From Acanthaster planci (taxonomy: Eukaryota; Echinodermata; Asteroidea; Valvatida; Acanthasteridae): a DNA stretch of 25,703 bases. The notes under the pieces are model-generated. The model searched no databases and was not told where the DNA came from. It saw nothing but the letters and a program-made list of their open reading frames with translations. Within the stretch, counting starts at the first letter, position 1; every line of letters begins with the position of its first letter. Location of the stretch: positions 10,492 through 36,194 of the forward strand of contig NW_019091820.1 in NCBI RefSeq assembly GCF_001949145.1, read 5' to 3'. Positions 1 through 10,000 of this stretch are shown piece by piece. The translations under genes and the position numbers were made by a program.

Positions 1-300
1 CAAAATCACCCCCCCAAAGTGATTTTTCCGAAGTCTGATTGCAGCCATTTTTCAAGTGGCAACCCTTAACTTTCTCGGGCACTTAGCACCATTTTTCAAC
101 CGTAGTTTTCAGCCCTTCTGCCCTCATATGAAAGCTCAAAGACCCAGGGAGTTGATCCTGGCGACGATTTACACAAGCTCACCATTCTGGGGGCCAAACA
201 ATCTCCTTTTTCAAAAGATACTGTAGAAGGGGGCACTTTTAATGCTAATGAGCTGGTCAGAAATTCTCACTTGAATTAGTGGTCTGCACCCCAAAATTTG

Positions 301-1157
301 ATACAGTTTTCACCAGTTTTTACGAGACCAACGTTAGACAGTTACCGAGAGTAGTTTTGCCAAAGAAGTAAGCATTCATTTGACTCGTCATTTAAAGGAT
401 TTCTTGAGATTTAAGGACGAAATTTAGTATAGTGTTTAACGTTAGATTTGCATGTAGGTAGTGGAACTGTGTATATTTTGTAAGACATGAAGCCAATTTA
501 AGTGGATATAAATACCCATATAGGTTCACGCTTTAGAACACTAAGATTGAGTAAGACTTCTGAATTACATTAGTTGTTTACTAAAGTTATATGACATACA
601 TAGCTTAGTCTTTAATTTCCGGATTTGGTAGAGTTTTCAAGTTAAAAGTGTTAGTCACGGTGAATTATTTACTTAAAAGAAAAGCTGCTTGCTTATTGGT
701 GTGCACAATAATGAATTAGCAAAATAAAAATCTAGTTCAGAATTTTGTTGTGTACAGGACAATGTAATAATCAAGTTGTCTCTTTTGGATGTCGTCATAC
801 ATTTGCTATGAATTGGACATATTATCATAAAAGCAAAACCATAGCAAAACATCCTTTGAAATAGTAAAACAAAAATTGAAAATGAAGATTAACTAAGACA
901 CGAAGGTGCAATTTGAAGTTTGTGTTAAAAAATCCAATGCAATAACGGCTTTTACATCTTTAGAACCCCGCAGACTAAAGGCCGTTCCTGATTGCGTGAA
1001 CGATGCATCTCTAAAACTATTGATTTTAGCCACTTTGTCCTTATTACTAAGGTAATGCAGCCCAACTGTAAACAAAATAGTTGACCACAAACAAAGTACA
1101 TCAAAACGCGGTATCGAAAAGCTTCAAAGATTGAAAACCCAAGCTAAACGGGCAAAC
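301..1157. repeat. Long direct repeat, left copy
   Basis: Nearly identical to 20172-20552 plus 21953-22269 plus 22495-22650 in the same orientation. Here the three parts are contiguous. No coding potential is seen. Relative to the minus-strand gene it lies about 5.6 kb beyond the 3' end. Confidence 0.9.
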
Positions 1158-1172
1158 TACTACACGCCATTA

Positions 1173-1232
1173 AATCTACAAAGGGCGGAATCTTGAAATT
1201 CCAATCTACAAAGGGCGGAATCTTGAAATTCC
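1173..1232. repeat. Two perfect tandem copies of a 30-base unit
   Basis: The unit beginning AATCTACAAAGGGCGGAATC occurs twice head to tail (1173-1202 and 1203-1232), just past the end of the long direct repeat. Confidence 0.9.
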
Positions 1233-1900
1233 AATAGCTTGGGAAAATATCTCTAATTGTTCATACATCACTGCAATAATCTGTATCAGTACATTGTTTG
1301 TCCTGATGATTGATTTTGTATGAAAAAGAAATCATAGCCTTTTTGAGAGGATTAGGTTATTCCTATGGGAGTTTACTTTTTTCCAACTACGGCGTGATCG
1401 TTCGGTTCCATGTTTTAGGCAAAAGATTTTGAGTAGAAGACAAAAGCTGCAATGAATTCATCCGTTCATTTTCGAATACTTTGTGAAATACTCTTTAGTT
1501 TCTGCTCTGACGACAGGCCACAATCTGCCTTGAGCAGAAGTACCCCCTCATTGATAAAAAAGAGCCATTTTGGTGGGGAGTGTTCGTTTTGTTGGCAGCG
1601 ATGCGACTGCAACGCTTGCTTTTCGTAGTCGTTCGTGAACCGACGATATGCTCTTTCCACAAAAGAGCCCCCGTTGCTAGGAAATTGCGCCCTCTCTTGG
1701 TCCAGCTCAGGACCCATTTGCTAACCATGCACCACCTGGCAAAAATGGCAAATTTGACGTGGCAAAAGGAAAGGTCCGTCAATGGGCCTGGACTCATGCT
1801 CGGAATCTACTCTGATTTGGTAGTTGCATTAATGAACTGAAATTTAGTGGCGGGGGAAATGCGTTCGAGAGCACCTTGAGGGCACTTGTGATACACTGTT
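1233..1900. other. Intergenic, unexplained open block at 1460-1840
   Basis: Between about 1460 and 1840 three frames, one plus and two minus, are open for 80-100 codons and base composition is GC-richer than the surroundings. TGGCAAA occurs three times around 1737-1766. I recognise no protein family in any frame; an old mobile-element fragment is possible. Confidence 0.3.
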
Positions 1901-1902
1901 TA

Positions 1903-2180
1903 CTACGACTGGGCGGTAACGGCACTGCGTCTCATCTTCATTTCACACCCCTTCAGAGAGTACCGACTTCCTTTCCAGGACACCCACTGTATCCCCTAGA
2001 TACAGTAGTCACCAACGTCTGGGCTACTGTGGCTACTCAAGTTGCTGTTGACCTTCCTCGTTAATAGCTTCGCCAGCACCACACTTTCAATGATCTTAGT
2101 CCATGTTTCTGAATAAAACATTATACAGACGCTATTATCATTGTGGCCGTGTCTTTTCTTCCACTCTGTATGGCCACGCA
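1903..2180 (-). pseudogene. Decayed copy of the last FBG exon
   Basis: On the minus strand this stretch aligns with exon 5 (6755-7014). Shared features are a HNDN-like relic of the calcium loop, CIMF matching the CAAMF region, a Trp, and then an HSSPDVGDY segment close to HSSPNVSDY. After an in-frame TAG at 1998-1996, homology continues as GIQWVSWKG, YSLKGCEMKMR, close to or more canonical than exon 5. The stop sits in a 6-base insertion-like difference (TGTATC before TAG, versus CAG in exon 5). The middle is diverged and lacks the WWY motif, and no good acceptor is visible at the expected place. It reads as the 3' remnant of another fibrinogen-related gene in the same orientation; use as an alternative terminal exon is less likely. 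Confidence 0.6.
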
Positions 2181-2199
2181 CATAATTTCTCATCAGATC

Positions 2200-5100
2200 G
2201 GCATGTCATATTAGCAAGCACGTAATAATGATTGATGTGTGGTATCTTATACTGGATTTAGAAATGATTATTAGAAAAATCCAAATTTGAGCAAGAAAGG
2301 CTAAAACATTGTTGTGGCTGACGTTGTGGCTGATGTTATTTATTTCCTGGAGACAATGCTGATAATTGGTCGCAACGCTCTTTCTAATTACATTTGATGA
2401 AAAAAAACTAAACCAAACCAAAACACTGTTCTTCAACAGTATACTCTTAGCGAAAACGCAAAGTGAGAAAGAATGCATGAAAAAGAACAACAGAAACAAG
2501 ACCTGCTACCTATTCGCCCTTTGCACGCTGCCACCCTAGGCATGCAGAGCCTCGGTCTGGTAGCTTTACACAATGATTCCCATGTATGTTGCTCAGTAAT
2601 TGTGGGCATGCTGCGTTAGTTCTTCTACCATGTATCTACCATACGATTGGACAATATATCAAAGCTATGTTAACGCAATTCTGACGCAATTGTAGGTTGC
2701 TCTACATCAAATACGGGACCATAGAAACAGTGCAAAATCAGACGAAAGTAACGCCGCCTATTGTCTCTCGTGAAGAGGTTAACCTCCGTTTCTTCACCGG
2801 AAATTCAAGATTATGGCAAGAAAGGTCACTTTTCGTTTCAAGTTTCAATTTTTTTTTAATTTGCCTTTCCCCGAAGACACCTGCAAAATAGTAATAAAAC
2901 TACACCCTGTATTCGCTCAGCTCTGAATGCAGCCACCCACAATTTAGTAAACCATTTATTTTAAGGGACACCACATGAAACACTCTTGTTTAGCGCGAAA
3001 GAAATTGCAGAAAATGTTGAGGGTTGAAGGATCCAAGCCTGGTTACAATGTTTACTCCCAAAACTCATAAAAACTTTGTCAAATGCAGGAAAATAACAGC
3101 TTGTAATTTCTGTCTCTTTGTACGCGGGACTCATACCTGTAATAAAGTTGGGTTTAGGTTGACTAGAAATGCGACACAAAGGGGTGAACTCACCGATTGG
3201 GGTTCGCCATGCGGGCCGCCATGTTTGCACATGATTTTATTTAGCAGGCGGGCAGAACGTGTAGTTCGTGACATGGGCGCAAACGTTTATTACAACAATA
3301 CCTACGACTATAAAGGCGTGTAATTAAAAGCGACAATCGTTATTACTATACATATACATTTATATTAATGAATTTCAGGCAAAAATACTACTCAAATTTT
3401 CTAAGTACAAATAAACAAACTATTCATAAATAATTGACAAAGGTACACTACATATTCTTCACGTCTCCATAGTGCACCTCAGAACAACTACGGCGTCGAT
3501 GCTTTACCTAAATATTGTGAGCACATTCTCTTAAACCACTCTGTACAGCAGAACTCTCTTAGTCTCCATGGACGTAGATGACTCTTCCAAAGTAGAAAAA
3601 ATAGCGGAGTAATGATATTCGGCTTTCATTTTCACAAATTAAGAAAAACAAGCTTTCGTCCAACTAGGTTGGCAAGCAAAGTGCATTAATGATCTCATAA
3701 GTATTCATGTTTTGGGAAAATAAGTGATCATTTTTCAGCTTGTTAAACAACCACGATATGACCTTCATTTACAACTCGCATTGCAAGCAACTGTCAACAA
3801 ATGAGATCAGAAAATTTCCGACCTAAATCAATCCGTCTGGCAAATACTCAGTTATAAACGTGATAAATCGAAATGTCAAAAGCTATGTTATTCGTAAGCA
3901 GTGTTAACTATATATGCTAAGCAATTTCAGTTTTATGCTTATGATACCAAAAATATGTAATGATACAGTAGAAATACAAAACCAGGTTTGGTTTATAGAA
4001 TTTATCTGACTCTCAAACAAGTTAAAGTTTCGAAACAATTCAGAAAATAACAAATCTATAGGTTATACCTGTTTCTGTTTGAGTTTATTACGTGCAACTT
4101 GTAAAATTGGTGAATTTTGCTCGAAAAAATGTTTTTAGGTACAACAAATTTTATCGACAACCTAACAAATCAAGAAAATTAATATATAACATTTTCTCAC
4201 ATTCAATTTCAAAACTTGAACAAGATATGAATTGATAATTATAACAGGCAATCTATACTTTACTACAAGGAGACTAACACAGACGAAAAATTTGTTTTTA
4301 GTGCGTTTGTAATTTAAGAGGCCTCGAGCATCCATTATACGTGTCTAAGCTATTGTGCGGCGTTTTCCAACTTGCTATATAGCCACTACGTCATGTGCAT
4401 CTTTTTGTGACGGAAATGTTAAGTAACTAACATCAGAAAATTCCCAAGAAAAAAGAATAAGGCCAGGTAAATGTTTCAATACTCTGTAATTTCGGAAACG
4501 TATATTAATTGGTTATAAAAATTTCTGTTCCAATCATTTTCTTACCAGAAAACTTCAGTCATACAATTTAAAACAACGTGTACTGATAAATCCAAGTTAG
4601 AATTCCAGTTATTGACGTTTTATGCTTGACCATCGGCACAAAGTTAAAAATACTATGAAACACAATTCTTCAGATTTTACCATACCTTAACACGTTACCA
4701 AAGGGAATTACTAACAACAAGCCAAGGCATCCACGACGGTATCCGGCGTATCAAGCGCATTTTGTATTTTTGCACAATGAAATGATTCTTTGCAAGGCAT
4801 CTTAATACTGGAAGGAATAAGTTATTACTACCAATGTGAATTTCAATTGAGTTTCGGTCTTTCCTGTCCTTTAAGTAAATAAAGACTGAGAATAAGTAAT
4901 CTTGCCCATGAAATCAACTTTTCTAACATGAAGCGTGCAGTTGCATAAATTTCTGCAGGAAATTTGACGGAGGATTGGGGATATGGAAAGGTGGGGGGGG
5001 TGACTTTCCCGTCCATTAAAATATGAAAAATGGGGTGAGGTTGACACCATTTGACTCTATCTAGAGGTCGGTGTTCATGATACGGATATTCATCTGTAAA

Positions 5101-6540
5101 ATGTATTAGGAATAGCATATTCAAAAGGCTTTTTAAATCCCCCTTTTTAAAGTGTTATGGAATGCATTTTAGTCTTTGGAAGATCTGAAAAATTCTCCCC
5201 AACCCCCCTTGAGTTTTTGCTCCACCCGGGATTACGCTCATGGAAATGGGTATTTAGAAAGTTACTTGATCTAAAAATACCCCAAAATACGGTTGATTTC
5301 AGTAACGTACGTCTGACAGTATCACAAAAGATAGAAAGTAGTTAACATTTCATAGATTGCACAAACATTTCAATCAAGTATACAACTTAATAACATTCTA
5401 TTCCATCCACTACATAGTAACACCAAGTTGAAATTAGACTGATAAAGGCTTAACTCAGGAGCTGATTTGGGTCAGGGTGGCTGTCCCCCCTTTGGCTCCA
5501 GCGCAAAAATTAAAAAAAAGGTGTTGTCGAAGAAAAAGAAAGCCTGGCAAACAAGGGAAAACATTTCATTGTACACACAGGATGTATGTCTCCCAACTGC
5601 GTAACTTGCTCAGCTGCAGGCAGACCCATGTCGCTGCAGCTTGAAATACAATCATGCAAGGAGGGGGAGAGAACGCCCATACCCTGGCAAAGGAAATACG
5701 AAATCTGCACTCGCTCATCTCTAACACGTTACCAGCTACAAACCATACAGATGAGACTTAGGAACATGAGTTCATAATTAAGAACGTTACAAGAACAGCC
5801 TGTCATTTAGCTCAGAAAATAAAAGCGTCAGGCAGTGCGAGCAACATGACTGATTATTCCAGCTCATTTTACTTCGACTCTCTTCCCATTTTGTAGTCAT
5901 TCTTAATAAACTTATTCTACGTTAATTATGAGAATTTTTGCGCATGTAATAAAGCAACTTACTGGGACCACGTGATTGAGATGATAGTGACTGTTCTTGG
6001 TCAGGCTAGATAGTCACAACCTCTGGGATAAAATTGGTTAATATGGTAACATAAAGTAAAGTATAAATAGTAAGAATACTGAATTAATGTTTGTGTATGT
6101 GAACTGTGGAGATTATTCTTTGACTGGTATAGTAATATTTTCTTGAGGAAACACATTAATTCCATATTTTGCAGGACTTGTAATTTTATTGGAGTAAAAT
6201 TTGGGACAACAAAAGACACAAAACTAGGACAGCAAAATGTAATTGAAAATTTATGTGGGACTTTGAAAACTATGATATTGCAGAGGTCTTTCTAACTTGA
6301 CCATTATCTTACCAGTGTTTCAATAAACGGCCATTTTGTGCTGGAACCTACACGGAACATTCTTATTTTGCAACAAGTAGTCAGGACTCTGGCTACTTGC
6401 CAGACAATCAATATAAAGCCCCACTATTTAGAAATCAAAATCTCATCATTTCACGTGAAATACCTGCAGGCTGCCATGGATGCCCACAATTTTCCATAAA
6501 TGCACGGGAAATTATAGGCACGTGAACCGCTTGCCAAAAA
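2200..6540. other. Long AT-rich intergenic stretch
   Basis: No supported gene over 4.3 kb. Local oddities are a CpG-containing start-codon and donor-like motif on the minus strand at 3194-3222, a G-run at 4992-4999, and a T/C-rich patch near 5198-5228. Open frames here are short and overlap on both strands without family resemblance. Confidence 0.5.
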
Positions 6541-6546
6541 TTTAAT
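6541..6546 (-). promoter_or_regulatory. Possible polyadenylation signal of the fibrinogen-related gene
   Basis: ATTAAA on the minus strand about 210 bases after the stop codon. This is the second most common poly(A) hexamer, but it is frequent by chance in AT-rich DNA. Confidence 0.25.
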
Positions 6547-6699
6547 TAACTTGCTTTTTACATTCGTAATGACGGTGAAGTACATGTTACGGGAAACCAT
6601 GACATTATTGGCTGCAGTTAATTTCCTCTTAATAGGAATTTTTCATTACTTTTGGACATGTATTCTAATGTCCAACGGGCTGTAGCTCATTTGAGGTTT

Positions 6700-6752
6700 G
6701 ACTACTTTCACCACCCATACCACGTCCACCACTCCCACCATTTCCACCACCG
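6700..6752. repeat. ACC-rich low-complexity tract
   Basis: CACCACCCATACCACGTCCA and its continuation form an imperfect ACC-type run just after the stop codon of the fibrinogen-related gene (in its 3' UTR, in gene orientation). Confidence 0.6.
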
Positions 6753-6754
6753 TT

Positions 6755-7014
6755 TTAAGGCCCACATCTTATCTTCATTTCACACCCTTTCAGAGAGTAA
6801 CTTTCCCCTCTCAAGGAGACCCGCTGTATCCCCTGGTAGTCACTGACATTTGGGCTGCTGTGGTACAAGCCGTTCAAGTTGCTCCCGGTTTTGTTGCTAT
6901 TACATTTCTTGTACCACCAGCCCCCATGGAACATTGCAGCGCAGTTTCTACTTCCAGATTCATCGTTGTCGCAGTCCATAGTCGAGAATTCCTGCCCGTT
7001 GAGGAGTGAATCAC
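6755..7014 (-). CDS. Exon 5: FBG C-terminus with calcium-site motif and stop codon
   Basis: The acceptor TTTGTCTCTTGTAG precedes 7014. The exon enters in phase 1, which completes the Gly codon split with exon 4, and ends at TAA (6757-6755). It encodes GDSLLNGQEFSTMDCDNDES, then RNCAAMFHGGWWYKKC, a longer-than-usual NSNKTGSNLNGLYH segment, and finally YSLKGCEMKIRCGP. The DxDND pattern is the calcium-binding loop of FBG domains. The Cys in RNCAA and the Cys after WWYKK form the conserved second disulfide. Cysteines at DCDND, KGCE and RCGP are additional and could pair with each other or between chains. A possible polyadenylation signal (ATTAAA on this strand) lies at 6546-6541. Confidence 0.88.
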
Positions 7015-10000
7015 CTACAAGAGACAAAGAGTCATCCAGTTTTTAATAAAGTCCCAGTTTATGGGGAAAACCCATGAAATCAAGACCGGTATTTTCTCTT
7101 CATTGCCACAAATTTTGTCTCTCCTCCTGCTTAAAGGCAGTGTAGACCATTTGCACAATCTCAAAAGCGGGACCGCCGGATTACCTGCATCTTTAAATGT
7201 CAGTGTCGGGCAACCTGTGAAATTTCGTATAGCACCTGCTAACGGGGGCATAAAAATGTGTGTTATGTATCTACCTGTTAGAGGAGTCTATTTTAGACCA
7301 AAAAGTCTCTGGTCAGGGGCTGGCTCCAAAAAGGGAGCCAGCCCCTTTTATTTATTTTTTGTTTATTTATTTAATTTTAATATTTCCCATTTGAAATGAT
7401 GCACAAGCACATGTGCTTGTACGCACGTTTCGCCGCCAACACTGAAATAGACTGACCCCCCTCACTAGTTACTTTTAAAAGCGTTTATTTACATCCATAA
7501 AGGCCAAAAAAGCCTCCGGTTTCTGCTCAGTGTGCGCGTCGCCTAGACCTGCGCGTCTGCAAACCAAAAAAGTTTTTATTTGGTATAATAAGATGTCTAA
7601 AAGTTGCCAAACCTGCTTGATCGACTGGAATCCTGCTTTTGCGTAATTTTAACGCATTAACGCATTCAAGATGGGGTGCGGTTGAGTAAAGGAGTCCCTC
7701 TAGGCCCCATACATTTAGTCGGGCACTCTTTTTACACGTGGGAACCAGACAAACGAGGTGGTCTTATGTCCTTATGTGCACCCACAAGCTGAAAACGCTT
7801 CTAAACAGTAAATAGTGAGAGGGCCATTCTATTTCAGTGTTAGTAGCGGTGGTAAGNCATAAACAAGCGTACTTCATTTCTAGAAAAAAAGTTGGTCTCC
7901 CCGACCAAAAAAGAGCAGAGTCGCCGCACCACTTTTGAAGCCAGTCCCTAACCAGAAACCAGAGACTTCCATTTCCATTGCTGCAATATTGCCTTGTACG
8001 GTCTGTTCACCTTATATTGTAACTGAGTATTAAACCACGTGTACATGTATTTGTAAATTTAAATCAGGACTGACGTCCATTCGGCCAAAAGGCTTAATTT
8101 TGTATACTTTCAACTGGGTTTCCCATAATCGCACCCTCGGTTGTGCAACTTTATCTCTGACGTCTACCTTTGGAAAGCATATAGGGGCAATCACTGTGGA
8201 TTTTTCTCGAAGAGAAAGAATTGTGCAATACCTGTAAGTGCATAAACCACTGCAAAAGAGCCACTGTGCCGGCATACCCAACCTTGTTTGTACTATGGTA
8301 AATTTGGATGTTTATACCCAACGTGGAAAATGCAGGGTAATAGGCATGATAACGTTCGCTGTGAATTTCTGCTTCCACTCCACCTTACAAATAATCCTCC
8401 TGCAATGTTGGATATTAATTTAATAGCTGAGTAGATCATGTTGAGCATTTTATCGTCAATAGTTGAGTTTGCCTGATTTTTGGAACGTTGCTGTCGGATC
8501 GCTTTGGTCTTGCACTTTGACACTTTGAAAGGGCATTTCACAATCTCAGTTTTTGACACAAAAGAAATTAAGGCGGAATGAGAAGAATGTTCAGACTTGG
8601 GGTATTCAATAGCACTCAAACAAGGAGACCAATAAAAAAAACCATAAATATGCCGTTGTCATGTAAGAATCTGGGAAAACTTGGCCTTTGAGATTCGAGT
8701 CATGGACATCCTCCATACTGTTTCTTTCCTTTACCCATTACGCTACGCAAGACGGCGGAACCGGCTTTTCTCCTTTCTTTTAGCCCGTCACCCTGCGTAA
8801 AGGCGGCTTTCCGTATATGTACTTTGTTGGGTAGCCTACGATGCGTTCATGTGTTTCACTTTCACGGACAAAAAAATCGCCTCCACTGCAACACCCGTGG
8901 ACGTTGTGTTGGCGCAAGTGTTACGTGCATCTGGAAAGGCGGCTTAATGCTGCTGAATCTATTACTTGAGACAGCTGCCAATCGTTTCGTATTGACGGCA
9001 AGTTTCACACAGTGTCATTTCGGATTAAAAGCCTGGATTACAAACAGCGGAGGGTAATCGTGTATGGACTAGCCTTAAGTGTTCTTTTAGCAGCTTTTAT
9101 TTTTGTTATTTGTGTTCGCGTGAAAAATGAAGCTGGTGAAGAGCAAAGGTAGCGAGGCATCGTTCGTGCGATTGGGTAAATATCAGGAAAATTAGGTTCA
9201 CATCGTCCAAAATGTAATAAGTAATACTGTTGAGTTCAGTTATTTTAAAAGAGGTAGAAATTGATAATGCACGCATGGAAAACGCAAGCTAAAGTTTGGC
9301 TAAGGTTTGTACGCAAACATTCAAGTGCCGACGCGCGCTATGAAGCACGTTTGTCACTTGAGTACAGCCTCATTATTAATTCCTTTGCTGATTTTGGTAA
9401 GTAGTTTATATTGCAATTAAACCTTTAAATGAAATATACAGCTGCTTACAAAATGTTCACACTTCGAAACCTCAATTCAATGGGGGAGGGGGTAGTCTGG
9501 GTAAATACCATGTTACAGCCCGAACATTCTAACTTTAACTGTCCGTGTAGTTTGGAGAATTTTTTAAGAAAGCAGTGTAGTTAGACCAGGCGTAATTATG
9601 AGGTCGTTGTAGAAGAAAAATGGGCTAAAGGGAAGGTTGCATCATATGGTGCACTTCTTAAGGGAGCTGTTACATACCTGCATGTCCTGCATCTGTATGG
9701 AGACTGCCTACGTCAAGCTTGTACTTTTCACCCACTGACTCTATTTTAAAGTCCTCATAACGAACCGTGGCATTCTGTCCATCGAACGCCCTCAGAGTAA
9801 TGACCAGCTCCCATTTGCCAGTACGAGTCAGATCATACAGCTTCTCGTTGCCCAGCCAGAACTCCCCGGTCAGATCGCCGAAACCCTCGGCGTACTCCTG
9901 CCAAGTGCGGTTGAAGCTAACGGAACCATTGATGCGTCGTTGAAACACCTGCGAGTGCGGAAGAGTTGCGAAAAGGTCATGANGGGTAATAGGCATGATA

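Larger units (their letters stand above)
7303..7968. mobile_element. Foldback/MITE-like element with long imperfect inverted arms
   Basis: The ends AAGTCTCTGG (7303) and CCAGAGACTT (7968) are inverted copies. The outer arms continue through GGGGCTGGCTCC-like sequence, and inner arms pair 7431-7485 with 7793-7850, where both contain AACACTGAAATAG and AAGCGTTT in opposite orientation. The 300-base centre has no coding potential, so the element would be non-autonomous. No clear target-site duplication is visible. The single N at 7857 lies in the right arm, consistent with an assembly break at a hairpin. It sits in intron 4. Confidence 0.65.

Noticed and set aside
1-26. Hairpin AAAATCAC...GTGATTTT at the window start
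   Set aside because: Only 8 bp of stem at the edge of the window; no context to interpret it.
5510-5777. Opposed open frames of about 65 codons on both strands
   Set aside because: Neither strand shows family motifs or splice signals; length is within chance for this composition.
7015-7251. Minus-strand 78-codon open frame directly upstream of exon 5
   Set aside because: It lies in intron 4 beyond a good acceptor and has no FBG or other family resemblance.
8293-8619. Minus-strand 108-codon frame and an overlapping 75-codon frame
   Set aside because: Changed between the two duplicate copies and without recognisable motifs. A GTATTG donor-like end near 8230 is not supported by a phase-compatible partner.
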